62,075 nt of DNA, from the NCBI GenBank assembly GCA_043798715.1, contig JAZDOK010000018.1, positions 1 through 62,075 on the forward strand, read 5' to 3'. Source of the DNA: JAZDOK01 sp043798715. Lineage in GTDB: Bacteria > Vulcanimicrobiota > JAZDOK01. The translations under genes were made by a program, and so were the position numbers. The notes under the pieces are model-generated. The model saw nothing but the letters and a program-made list of their open reading frames with translations. It did not search any database and had not been told where the DNA came from. Of the stretch, positions 43,672 through 51,954 are shown piece by piece (within the stretch, counting starts at the first letter, position 1; every line of letters begins with the position of its first letter).

Positions 43672-44601
43672 TCATTTCAGCCGCTGGAAAGCGGCCGCCA
43701 ACGCGCTCCCGACCAGGGCGTTGTGCCTGACCAGGGCGATATTGGCTGAAAGGCTCCGGCCCCGGGTCAGCGTCCCAAGAGTCTTGAGGAGGAAGGGAGT
43801 TAAGGCCTTCCCCCGGATTCCCTCGCGTCCGGCTTCCTTAAGCGCCTGCTCGATGAAAGGTTCTATTTCCTCCCGGGGAATCTCCGCTTCCTCCGGGATG
43901 GGATTGACGATAAGGATGCCGCCCTCCCGGCCCAGATCCCACCGGGCCTTCATGACGCGGGCCGCCTCATCGGGGGAGTCCACCCGCAGGTCCACCGGAA
44001 GATCGCTCCGCCTCGAATAAAAAGAGGGAAATTCATCCGTGCCGTAGCCAAGAACGGGGACCGCCAGGGTTTCGAGAACTTCGAGTGTGAGCTTAAGATC
44101 CAGAACTGACTTGGCCCCGGCGCAGACTACGGCGACGGGACTTCTGGCCAACTCCGTCAGATCGGACGAGATGTCAAAAGTTGTCCCGGCGCCCCGGTGC
44201 ACCCCGCCGATTCCGCCGGTTACAAAAACACGTATACCGGCCAGAGCGGCGATAGCCATAGTCGCGGAGACGGTCGTGGACCCGTGGAGCCCCCGGGCGA
44301 GGAGGAGCGGGAGATCCCGGCGGCCGGCTTTTTTGATCTCCTTCGAGGAGGCCAGGAACTCAAGCTCATCGCTGGAGAGCCCCACCCGGATTTTCCCGCC
44401 GAGAACAGCTATCGTGGCGGGAACGCAGCCCTCTTCGCGGATGATTCGTTCGAGCGCCAGAGCCGTCCCGAGGTTGTCCGGAGGCGGCATCCCGTGGGCG
44501 ATGAGGGTGGACTCGAGGGCGACAACGGGGAGGCCTTTGCCAAGCGCTTCCCGCACCTCCCCGGCCAGGATCAAATAATCCGGAAGAGCCTCAATCCCCA
44601 T
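43672..44601 (-). CDS. psuG: Pseudouridine-5'-phosphate glycosidase
   Basis: 309 residues. PsuG signature: PVVALESTLIAHGMPPPDNLGTALALE, VPATIAVLGGKIRVGLS, KAGRRDLPLL, GSTTVSATMAIAALAGIRVFVTGGIGGVHRG, VVCAGAKSVLDLKLTLEVLETLAVPVLGYGTDEFPSFYSR. It splits pseudouridine 5'-phosphate into uracil and ribose 5-phosphate, using a Mn-dependent site and a conserved Lys (in GGKIRVG or GRRDLP regions). The start overlaps the end of the kinase gene by 11 nt, so kinase and glycosidase are translationally coupled. Confidence 0.96.
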   Translation of the reverse strand: MGIEALPDYLILAGEVREALGKGLPVVALESTLIAHGMPPPDNLGTALALERIIREEGCVPATIAVLGGKIRVGLSSDELEFLASSKEIKKAGRRDLPLLLARGLHGSTTVSATMAIAALAGIRVFVTGGIGGVHRGAGTTFDISSDLTELARSPVAVVCAGAKSVLDLKLTLEVLETLAVPVLGYGTDEFPSFYSRRSDLPVDLRVDSPDEAARVMKARWDLGREGGILIVNPIPEEAEIPREEIEPFIEQALKEAGREGIRGKALTPFLLKTLGTLTRGRSLSANIALVRHNALVGSALAAAFQRLK

Positions 44602-45541
44602 TGGGGAAGAACTCTTTCACGGCGGATTCCACAAAATCCGCCGTCAGGTCGGAGCGAACGGACTCGTGCACCTGGATGGTGAGGACGGCGGAAGCGATAC
44701 CGTGCTGCACGGCTCTTTTCATCGGAAGACCCGCAAGAATTGCGCGGATAGATCCGGCGACAAAGGCATCCCCGGCCCCCGTCACGTCCGCGATGGGCAC
44801 TTGGGCAGTGGGAGTATGGATGAAACCCTGCCCGTCCACCCAGAGCACGCCGTCCACGTCGAGGGTCACGAAGACGTGGCGGACGCCCTGCGCAATGAGT
44901 TCACGGGCGCCATTGACCATTTGATGAATCGTGCTCAGCTTTTTTCCGACTAGTATCTCCAGCTCTTCCCTGTTCGGGGAGAGATAGGTGATCCCATCCA
45001 GGTGAGGGAAAATTTTACGGCTTTTGTCCGCCGTCGTTGGTTCAATCCAGAGGGCAATGTTGTGTTTCCGGCAGAATTCGATAAGGAAATGGAGTGTCTC
45101 CGGAGGGGGGTTGGTATCGGCTATTACCAGGGAGGCCTGAAGAAGGGCCGACTCGTGTAGACTGAGGAACTCGGGGGTGAAACAGTCGAAGATGCGCATG
45201 GCGGCGATGGCGACGTAGAGTTCGCCCTCTTCATCCATTACAGCCTGGTAGATGGCCGTCCGCTCGCGGGGAGAAAGAACTATCCGGCTGGTGTCTATTC
45301 CCGCTTCCGAGCAGGTCTCGGCCAGATGCCGCCCCTCGGGATCATCGCCGAGCATGGAAATGAAGAGGGGGGAGAGCCCCAGCTTGGCCAGATTGAGGGC
45401 GATGTTGAGCGCCACCCCTCCGGTCGTGCGCGCCAGAAGGCCCGCATTTGAGGTGCGGGCCATGAGAGGATGAAGCGGGCGCCCCTTGAGGTCCACACAG
45501 GCGCCCCCGATCACTACAGCTCTCTTCAGCATCTCTGCCAT
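44591..45541 (-). CDS. psuK: PfkB-family kinase, probable pseudouridine kinase
   Basis: 316 residues of ribokinase/PfkB fold. N-terminal VVIGGACVDLKGRP and GGVALNIALNLAKLG, C-terminal signature DVTGAGDAFVAGSI with the catalytic Asp. The N-terminal VDLKG pattern and direct overlap with psuG point to pseudouridine kinase (pseudouridine + ATP to pseudouridine 5'-phosphate). The kinase-glycosidase pair salvages pseudouridine from RNA turnover. The first gene of a psuK-psuG-BtpA operon; no transporter gene is adjacent. Assignment of substrate is by context. Confidence 0.88.
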   Translation of the reverse strand: MAEMLKRAVVIGGACVDLKGRPLHPLMARTSNAGLLARTTGGVALNIALNLAKLGLSPLFISMLGDDPEGRHLAETCSEAGIDTSRIVLSPRERTAIYQAVMDEEGELYVAIAAMRIFDCFTPEFLSLHESALLQASLVIADTNPPPETLHFLIEFCRKHNIALWIEPTTADKSRKIFPHLDGITYLSPNREELEILVGKKLSTIHQMVNGARELIAQGVRHVFVTLDVDGVLWVDGQGFIHTPTAQVPIADVTGAGDAFVAGSIRAILAGLPMKRAVQHGIASAVLTIQVHESVRSDLTADFVESAVKEFFPNGD

Positions 45542-45601
45542 GTAAGAGAAATTCCTCCCGGAGCGGCCATCTTCCTTCCTGAGTGCAGGAGACGACGGAA
45601 A

Positions 45602-47932
45602 TTACTTGTCCGCCAGATCCGCCTCCTCCATCATCACGGCCATGGAGACGGTGGACCAGAGCTGGACCGGGTTCGATTCCGTCTCGGCGCCCTCCTCCAG
45701 GCCGAAGGGGATGGGTCTCATCCGATCATCCTCCACCCGCCAGGTCCAGAGTTCGGAATGAACCAGATTGGACACGTTGAGATCGGATTTACGGATCATC
45801 CGAATGATTTCCCGGAGTTCCTCCGCCAATTCCCGGAACTTCGGTTGTTCCCGATACTTTCTGTACTGCCGCAGGAGCCCCAGGCGCAGCATGGCCTCCT
45901 GCCAGGACCAGACGACTGTGCCGTGATAGGCGTTCCGATCGAGATTCTTCCATAAAGACGGCTCCCCCGAAAAAATGGGGTTGGCCGCAAAAATTCCCGT
46001 CTCGCTCCTGAGGCCCAGGGGATAGGGCAGGCGGAGAAGTTTAAGATACGAGCGCACCTCATCGGGAGAAGGCTCCCCCATGAAAAGTTGAAAGCCGAAG
46101 TCGGAATTTTCGACTGCAAGCGGCTCGCCCCGCTCATTGAGGGACAGGGCCGGAAATATAATTCCATCCCCGATGGCCCCGGGCGCCGCGGAGCCGGAAA
46201 TAAAATCCCCCACGAGAAGATTGCCGTCAAGAGGAAGGGAGAGGAGATACTTCTTCTCCTCCGGGGATACTGCGGAGGCGCTGAAATACTCCCCGAGGCG
46301 CCGGCGAAGGACTTCCGGGCCCAGCTTGATCCGGAATGATTTTGCGGCCCCGCTCCAGGCGTGAGAAGCTCCGTCAAGCAGGGACGGGTCTTTAATCACC
46401 GCGGCGACCTCCCGGAAAGAGTTCTTTGCGGCTATCTCGCGGAAAGAATCCTGAGAGACCAACCGGGCGCTCATGAATTTCCTGATGGCACTTAAGGCGG
46501 CCGGGACCAGGTACAAGTTGACGCTGGAGGGATAGACTCCGCCGCCTAGGCCGTTCCTTGAGTCACGCCAGTCCCCGACTCCGGAGGGTCCGATCCGCAC
46601 CAGGTTTTCCCTGGTGGTGCGGCGCGAAAAAAGAAAGGCCTTCTTCAGGCAGAAATCAAAATTGCGAAGCAGGGTGAGCAGGTTGGTCTCTCCGCGCGCA
46701 TTTTTTTTCTCAAGGAAATTCCGCCCGCTCCCGGGAGAAAGGCCCCCCTCCCCGCAATATCTCCAGGCGGCAATGGGAAGTAGAAAGTCGTCGTCCACCA
46801 TCTTGTAGTCGTAGATGGGCTCGCCCAGACGTTTGAGCATTTCCCCGGCCTCGGCCGTCTTCCCTTCGCGGACATCCGCGTTATAGAGCGAAATCCGCCG
46901 GAGGATGGCCTGCCCCCCGATATCCTCCTCGTGGGCCACGTCTCCGCTCTCCGAGGTGCGATCCAGAACTGACTGGAGGGCATCCTCATAAATGGAAGAC
47001 TGAAGACAGCGCTGAAGAAGCATGATGCTGATCAGGGTATCCCGCCCGAAGTAGGTCAGGTATTGCCAGGAGCCGGCCAGGAGCTTTTCCCGGCAGGTCA
47101 GAAACTGAAGGGCCCGCAGGGCCTGTTCGAAGCGCCCGGCCCCTACGGGCTCGATCCTTCGCAGGCGCTCAGGGAAATCCAGGGTCTCCTGCGTCACGAT
47201 CCGCTTCAGGGGCAGGGCCGAAAGTTCCGCCTCGTCCACGCAGGCCCGGACCTCGAAGGCAAGCGGAAGGCCCTCGGCCCCTTCGAGGACGATGGCCGAA
47301 CCTTCCAGGGAAGCCCGACTTCCCTTATCGAGGAGGATTTCCGCCTCGGAACGGTGCTTCTCATCGAGGGCCGTGCATTGCAGAAAGACGGATGTTCCCT
47401 CCGCCGTCTCCCGGACCTCGCAGGCCGGCTGGACATAGCCCTGAACAGAAAGGTTGCGATGGCGGGCGAATTCCTCTTTCTCCCGGAGGGCCTCTTCCAG
47501 GGCCTCCGGATTCTTCAGTATCCGGATGAGGCGGATTGAATCCATGTAAACGGCAGGGATTCGGATTTGGTTCTGATTGGACCTGATTTTCACCGTAATC
47601 CCGGTGACATCCCCCTTCGGCCAGGGTTTGGGAGAGGCAGTGAATTCCAGGAGCAGCTTCCCCGCTCCGGAGCGGCAGGGCTCAAAGAGAAGGGCGATCC
47701 CGGAATTACCGCGGGGAAAGTTAAAGAGAAGGCGGTTTCTTGTCCCGGAGGAGAGAAGAATGTGGGTGTTTATTCCCTTATCCTGCAGGAAAAAATTACG
47801 GTTCTCCCCTTCCTGGATGTAGAAGAGGTTGTGAATATTACCCGGGACTGAGAGATCCTGTGCCGTCATCATCGTTCCTCCTGACAGAAAGACTGAAAGC
47901 AGGATAAACAGCATCATCAGCATTTTTTTCAT
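45602..47932 (-). CDS. Secreted six-hairpin glycosidase-like protein (amylo-alpha-1,6-glucosidase type)
   Basis: 776 residues with a signal peptide (MLMMLFILLSVFLSGGTMMTA). The N-terminal ~270 residues are beta-rich. From about residue 280, an (alpha/alpha)6 barrel begins with SWQYLTYFGRDTLISIMLLQRCL. This is close to the FxRDT motif of glycogen-debranching-type glucosidases. It continues with SESGDVAHEEDIGGQA, GDWRDSRNGLGGGVYPSSVN and HGTVVWSWQEAMLRLG. The acidic residues in these loops are candidate catalysts. A role in exported or periplasmic alpha-glucan breakdown is inferred; debranching itself is not shown. It precedes nothing obviously related. Confidence 0.72.
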   Translation of the reverse strand: MKKMLMMLFILLSVFLSGGTMMTAQDLSVPGNIHNLFYIQEGENRNFFLQDKGINTHILLSSGTRNRLLFNFPRGNSGIALLFEPCRSGAGKLLLEFTASPKPWPKGDVTGITVKIRSNQNQIRIPAVYMDSIRLIRILKNPEALEEALREKEEFARHRNLSVQGYVQPACEVRETAEGTSVFLQCTALDEKHRSEAEILLDKGSRASLEGSAIVLEGAEGLPLAFEVRACVDEAELSALPLKRIVTQETLDFPERLRRIEPVGAGRFEQALRALQFLTCREKLLAGSWQYLTYFGRDTLISIMLLQRCLQSSIYEDALQSVLDRTSESGDVAHEEDIGGQAILRRISLYNADVREGKTAEAGEMLKRLGEPIYDYKMVDDDFLLPIAAWRYCGEGGLSPGSGRNFLEKKNARGETNLLTLLRNFDFCLKKAFLFSRRTTRENLVRIGPSGVGDWRDSRNGLGGGVYPSSVNLYLVPAALSAIRKFMSARLVSQDSFREIAAKNSFREVAAVIKDPSLLDGASHAWSGAAKSFRIKLGPEVLRRRLGEYFSASAVSPEEKKYLLSLPLDGNLLVGDFISGSAAPGAIGDGIIFPALSLNERGEPLAVENSDFGFQLFMGEPSPDEVRSYLKLLRLPYPLGLRSETGIFAANPIFSGEPSLWKNLDRNAYHGTVVWSWQEAMLRLGLLRQYRKYREQPKFRELAEELREIIRMIRKSDLNVSNLVHSELWTWRVEDDRMRPIPFGLEEGAETESNPVQLWSTVSMAVMMEEADLADK

Positions 47933-47940
47933 CAGATTCC

Positions 47941-49707
47941 CTAAACCCCTTTGTCCTGTTTATTAAGCGGTGTCAGGCGCCGAAGAAAATCAACCGCTTC
48001 GCGGATCGAGCGGACCGCTACCACATTAATGTTCCGCGCCGCCTTCCGGGCGGCCCCGCTGTTTTCCGCCGGGCACAGAAAAAAAGCGGCCCCCGCCCGC
48101 TCCGCCGCCGCCACCTTGCATTCCACCGCCCCGATCTCCTGAACATTCCCCTCCAGGTCCACCGCCCCGGTCCCTGCGATAAGGTGACCGCCGCTCAAAT
48201 CCCCGGGAGTGAGCCGGCTGTAGAGAGCCAGCGTCAGCATCAGCCCCGCCGAAGGCCCCCCTATCATCTTATAGGGCCGAACTTCCACTGTAAAAGGGAA
48301 ATCGGCCTTAAGACCATAGGTCTCTATGATAATTCCAAGGCGGGTCGGAAGAGCATCTTCAAGCGACATAAAGGAGAGTTCAAATGTTTTTTTACGCCTC
48401 TCCCGCAGAACCACCACCTCCGCCTTTCCTCCCGGCGCCTGCCGGCGGATCAACTGAGTCAGTTCCGGCGCGGTCCAGACGGGGTTTCCCATGAAGCTTA
48501 CGATGACATCTCCCGTCCTCAGCTTCCCACGCGAAGGGCTTTGCGCCAGGACCGAGAGCACCTCTACCCCCTCCCCTCGCACCGGGACGGAATAACCGGC
48601 CAGGCGCAGGGCCACCACCCGGGCATAAAGACAGCTCTCCACCAGATCACGGGCCGCCTGCTTCATCTCTCCCTGCGGCGTCATTCCCGTGGGAACAACC
48701 TCTTCTACCGGCACAATCCGTACGGAGTGGTCCAAATGCCCATAGAGCCACTGGCCCAGGACGATGGGAACCTGAGTGATGACCGAAGTTATCAGGAAGC
48801 GGCCCCCGGCCCCGGCGCATTTTTCCGGAGGCAGAACCAACATCTTCTCCGCCTGGATGCACGGTTGAGGAGCCATCAGGGCGCCGGGGAGAGGAAGAAG
48901 AAGCGCAGAAGGAAGAAGGAGGATAAAGATCGCAAGTCCTCCGGCCAGCCACCGCCGGAGCGGTTGCCTCCCCCGGCTCCGGTAGAACACAGTGTTTTCC
49001 GGGGAATCCTGATTTTCCATGGGAACGGTGAGGCCCATGAGAAGCATGGCAATTATAAAGATTCCGGCACCCGTCTCCCGGGCGATACGGCCGTCATGAA
49101 AAAGAAGAAAGACCCCCCAGCCCGCCACCACGGAGAAAAGTACCAATCCCAATCTCAAAACCCAGCGGGCCGCCCTAGAGGGATCTCCGAGAAGATCCGA
49201 TAAAATGAGACGGCTTAACCTCCCCCCGTCGAAGGGAAAGACGGGTGCCAGGTTCATTGCGGCTATAACAAGGTTTTCGATGCAAAAGATAACCCCAATC
49301 TTGTTGGCCACCGACCCCAACTGAAGTTCCCAGAGGCCATAACCCAGAAAGGCCAGGAAGAGATTGGCCAGCGGGCCGACCAGGGCCAGGAAGATTTCCA
49401 GGGCCGGCGTCGGGGCCGGCGGCCAGAATTGTGCCGCCTCCCCCAGCGGAAAAAGCGGAGGTTTCTTTTGAAGAGGCTGGCGGCACAGGCGGGAAAGCAG
49501 AAGATGGGCCTGGAGATGAAGGATGGGCGGAAGGCAGAACATAAGGCTGAAGACCCCCAGCAGCAACCAGAACTCTATGAAATTCAGTTTGAAATCCATG
49601 AAGTCATATATCATCGGCTTAAGCAGGAAGCCCACGATGATAAAGAAGGAAAGCAATCCGGCCCCAATCCAGTTCATCAACAGGTTGAAATAAATTCCCT
49701 TTTTCAT
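47941..49707 (-). CDS. Site-2-protease-like / PDZ / Lon-type (S16) protease fusion
   Basis: 588 residues from the ATG at 49707, which shares a base with the upstream stop. About residues 1-260: M50-like membrane domain with LEIFLALVGPLANLFLAF and NLAPVFPFDGGRLSRL (the usual Asp motif). The zinc motif HExxH reads HLQAH, so the catalytic Glu is replaced by Leu. About 380-460: PDZ domain (VEVLSVLAQSPSRGKLRTGDVIVSF). C-terminus: Lon proteolytic domain with the Ser of GGPSAGLML and the Lys of ECKVAAAERAG both present, as in YlbL/SepM. It is probably an active membrane-anchored S16 peptidase with an inactive M50 scaffold. Confidence 0.82.
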   Translation of the reverse strand: MKKGIYFNLLMNWIGAGLLSFFIIVGFLLKPMIYDFMDFKLNFIEFWLLLGVFSLMFCLPPILHLQAHLLLSRLCRQPLQKKPPLFPLGEAAQFWPPAPTPALEIFLALVGPLANLFLAFLGYGLWELQLGSVANKIGVIFCIENLVIAAMNLAPVFPFDGGRLSRLILSDLLGDPSRAARWVLRLGLVLFSVVAGWGVFLLFHDGRIARETGAGIFIIAMLLMGLTVPMENQDSPENTVFYRSRGRQPLRRWLAGGLAIFILLLPSALLLPLPGALMAPQPCIQAEKMLVLPPEKCAGAGGRFLITSVITQVPIVLGQWLYGHLDHSVRIVPVEEVVPTGMTPQGEMKQAARDLVESCLYARVVALRLAGYSVPVRGEGVEVLSVLAQSPSRGKLRTGDVIVSFMGNPVWTAPELTQLIRRQAPGGKAEVVVLRERRKKTFELSFMSLEDALPTRLGIIIETYGLKADFPFTVEVRPYKMIGGPSAGLMLTLALYSRLTPGDLSGGHLIAGTGAVDLEGNVQEIGAVECKVAAAERAGAAFFLCPAENSGAARKAARNINVVAVRSIREAVDFLRRLTPLNKQDKGV

Positions 49708-50189
49708 CACTCCAAAACTCCATCCGGAAAGAAATAGCCTCTTTTGAAGTCGTACTTTCTCAGGATGGAGGCGTAATTTTCCCACCCGACGATCTCCAGG
49801 GGGGTCTTATAGACAAAGGGCTTTTTATATTTGCATCCGGTCAGGAGGGAGGGATCCGCCATCATCGGCCCCACTATGCGGCAGGGGTAAGGCCGCACGT
49901 GATAGACCCGGCACTTCCCGCTCCGCCGATCGAGAAGCGGACAGGTCCAGGAATCGTAAGGGGCTCTCTTATCGCTCTCCTCGTCCGCCAGAACCTCAAA
50001 ATGAAGATTCTTTTCAAGATGATTTTCGTCCAGCCAGCGGAAGACGATTTCGGCCTCAAGATCCGAGCAGGTCATCAGGAAAGGCGTCACGCAGCAGCGG
50101 CGACAATCCCCGCACTCTTCCTTTTTAAACCCGGCATCGAGAAGCAACCGGTCATAGCCGTCCAGAAAAAGCCGCATATCTTTCATCAA
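49707..50189 (-). CDS. YkgJ-family cysteine cluster protein
   Basis: 160 residues. The Cys pattern C-G-D-C-R-R-C-C near residue 23, plus WTCPLLDRRSGKCRVYHVRPYPCR, is the zinc/iron-chelating YkgJ (UPF0153) family signature. The function of the family is not established; a metal cluster is expected. It overlaps the protease fusion gene at a TGATG junction, so the two are co-translated and the cysteine protein may modify or regulate the protease or its target. Confidence 0.87.
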   Translation of the reverse strand: MMKDMRLFLDGYDRLLLDAGFKKEECGDCRRCCVTPFLMTCSDLEAEIVFRWLDENHLEKNLHFEVLADEESDKRAPYDSWTCPLLDRRSGKCRVYHVRPYPCRIVGPMMADPSLLTGCKYKKPFVYKTPLEIVGWENYASILRKYDFKRGYFFPDGVLE

Positions 50190-50203
50190 GTCGGAAAGCT
50201 TTT

Positions 50204-51094
50204 CTATTTTACACCTCCAGGGTCGGTTTTGCAGGGACGGACCAACCGAATGCCGGTGCCGTCGTACCCGACATCCGGATTGGCCTTAAGCCGAAAGGCG
50301 CACCGCCACAGGTCCGGAAGGCCGGAGCCCCAGGAACTGCCGCGCAAAACTTTATACTGCCCGCTCCCGGGGCCGGGGCCGGGAGGATTCGAAGATGGCG
50401 AATTGCCGTAATATTTTTCTCCATACCAGTCGCTGCACCACTCCCAGACATTCCCCGCCATGTCCAGACAGCCGTAAGGAGAGGCGCCTTGTTTATAAGA
50501 TCCGACAGGCTCAGTGGGCAGCTTTGAAGGGATTCTTCCCTCTTCAATCCAGGAATTCAATTTTTCATCTCCCTCACCAACCCAGTTTAAATCGCCGGGC
50601 TCCCACTTATTTCCCCAGGGATACTTCCTCCCATCCGTGCCCCTCGCCGCCTTCTCCCACTCCGCCTCGGTAGGCAGCCTGAGATTCGTCCATCGGCAGT
50701 AGGCCTGTGCGTCCTTCCAGGTGATACCGACGACAGGATGATTTTCTCTTCCGGAAGTATAGTAATCTTTCCAGTTTCCCTGCACACGGTACCCGGACTT
50801 CGGGTCGTTCACAAACTTGGCAAACTGCTTGTTCGTCACCTCGTATTTCCCGATATAGTAAGCGGAAAGATATACCCGGTGCCGGGGAAGTTCGCCGCTC
50901 CTTCCCTCGCCGACCGGGCTCCCCATGATGAACGCCCCCGCCGGAATCAGAATAAGCTCCGAGCCATCCTTCGGGTTAATGATGGTCTGCGGCAATGCGG
51001 AGGCCTTGCGGGCGGCTGCCTGCTTTGCCTCAAGAATAGACGGGAGCAGCGTCGCCAGGAAAACTGCGAGAAAAATGAGGTATCTTCTTTTCAC
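50204..51094 (-). CDS. Exported SUMF (FGE-sulfatase fold) domain protein
   Basis: 296 residues. Signal peptide (YLIFLAVFLATLLPSILEA), then a SUMF domain from about residue 35: TIINPKDGSELILIPAGAFIMGSP, YYIGKYEVTNKQFAKFV, HPVVGITWKDAQAYCRW, RLPTEAEWEKAARG, YPWGNKWEPGD, YGCLDMAGNVWEWCSDWYG, VLRGSSW. The FGE active-site cysteines after RGSSW are missing (GSGLPDLWRC has one Cys in a different position). It is more like non-catalytic PvdO/lectin-type members. It is closely similar in layout to the proteins at 9233 and 53270. It is followed after 14 nt by the YkgJ-type gene on the same strand. Confidence 0.9.
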   Translation of the reverse strand: MKRRYLIFLAVFLATLLPSILEAKQAAARKASALPQTIINPKDGSELILIPAGAFIMGSPVGEGRSGELPRHRVYLSAYYIGKYEVTNKQFAKFVNDPKSGYRVQGNWKDYYTSGRENHPVVGITWKDAQAYCRWTNLRLPTEAEWEKAARGTDGRKYPWGNKWEPGDLNWVGEGDEKLNSWIEEGRIPSKLPTEPVGSYKQGASPYGCLDMAGNVWEWCSDWYGEKYYGNSPSSNPPGPGPGSGQYKVLRGSSWGSGLPDLWRCAFRLKANPDVGYDGTGIRLVRPCKTDPGGVK

Positions 51095-51118
51095 CGCAAT
51101 TCCTCCTCCTTAACTCCT

Positions 51119-51137
51119 AAAACGGTATGTCCCCATT
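51119..51137. repeat. Short dispersed intergenic element (copy 1)
   Basis: AAAACGGTATGTCCCCATT; nearly the same words occur at 58103-58124, where TA is inserted (GGTATTATGTCCCC). It lies in the gap upstream of the SUMF gene, directly before a heptamer array. Confidence 0.5.
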
Positions 51138-51143
51138 CCCCCG

Positions 51144-51183
51144 ACTTCATAATTCATCATTCATACTTCATACTTCATACTTC
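51144..51183. repeat. Heptamer array (ATACTTC units)
   Basis: Noncoding array in the 104-nt gap between the SUMF gene and the ABC permease gene. Three perfect ATACTTC units end at 51183 and are preceded by variants with T or a shortened unit (ATAATTC, ATC, ATTC). On the minus strand the units read GAAGTAT. It has no terminator-like symmetry. Confidence 0.7.
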
Positions 51184-51198
51184 TGCCTCCTGACTCGG

Positions 51199-51954
51199 TC
51201 AATCCCTTAGACGCAGGATGATCCCGGACAGGGCCAGCAGGCAAAGGCAGAAAGAGAGCAGGACGAGGCAGGCCTTCGCGATATCAAGGAAGTCCGGAAC
51301 CGCCGCAACGGCATCGAGCATCCCTTTGTAGGACCAGTGCACCACCATGAGTTTCTCGATGGCTAAAACCAGGGGACTCTTGAGCGCCTCGGGAATGACG
51401 AGCTCGGAGAATAGCACCTGCGGGATGAGGACCAGCGGCACCAGGGCCACCGCCCGATCCTGGGTGGAGGCCAGCGCCGAAATCACCAGACCCAGCGCTG
51501 AAGATGCAATGGAACAAAGGAAGAGGAGAAGAAAGACGATGAGCCGACTGCCCGGGATGTGAATGGAATGGTGCACCACGGCCAACAGGACGGCGCACTG
51601 GACAAAGCCGAGCAAAGCCAGTACGACGAGTTTAGAGAAGACATAGGAGCCGATATTCAGATCAAACATCCGCTCCCGGCGGTAGATGGGAGCCTCTTTG
51701 ACCACTTCCCGAGAGGCGTTGATGCAGCCGAACCAGGCCGCCGTGATGGCCAGTACGAAATAGAGGGTCTTGGTCGGCTCTCCCACATCCCGCCAGATGA
51801 GGACGACAAGGAGGGCGATGAGGGGAGCCTGGAGGAGAAGCATAAGGGTATTGAGCCCGTCGTTTAAGATCAGGTCGAGATAGCGCTCGGCCAGGATGGA
51901 GGCCTGCCTGGGATTGAAAATTGTGCAAAAAAACGGCGGTCTAACTTTCAACAA
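51199..51954 (-). CDS. ABC transporter permease, ABCG-like (ABC-2 type)
   Basis: 251 residues, about six TM helices. It opens with a soluble segment RQASILAERYLDLILNDGLNTLMLLLQAPLIALLVVL, the R-Q-x-x-x-L-x-x-R/D-N pattern seen before TM1 in ABCG half-transporter membrane domains. FGCINASREVVKEAPIYRRERMFDLNIGSYVFSKL (the conserved E-R-x-F/M loop) follows. Later LVLIPQVLFSELVIP and LVLAIEKLMVVHWSYKGMLDA complete the family pattern. It overlaps its ATPase gene by 14 nt. Substrate unknown; ABCG-type systems usually export lipids or hydrophobic compounds. Confidence 0.88.
   Translation of the reverse strand: MLKVRPPFFCTIFNPRQASILAERYLDLILNDGLNTLMLLLQAPLIALLVVLIWRDVGEPTKTLYFVLAITAAWFGCINASREVVKEAPIYRRERMFDLNIGSYVFSKLVVLALLGFVQCAVLLAVVHHSIHIPGSRLIVFLLLFLCSIASSALGLVISALASTQDRAVALVPLVLIPQVLFSELVIPEALKSPLVLAIEKLMVVHWSYKGMLDAVAAVPDFLDIAKACLVLLSFCLCLLALSGIILRLRD

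Noticed and set aside
51144..51183. CRISPR array
   Set aside because: Units are 7 nt with no spacers and no cas genes are present.
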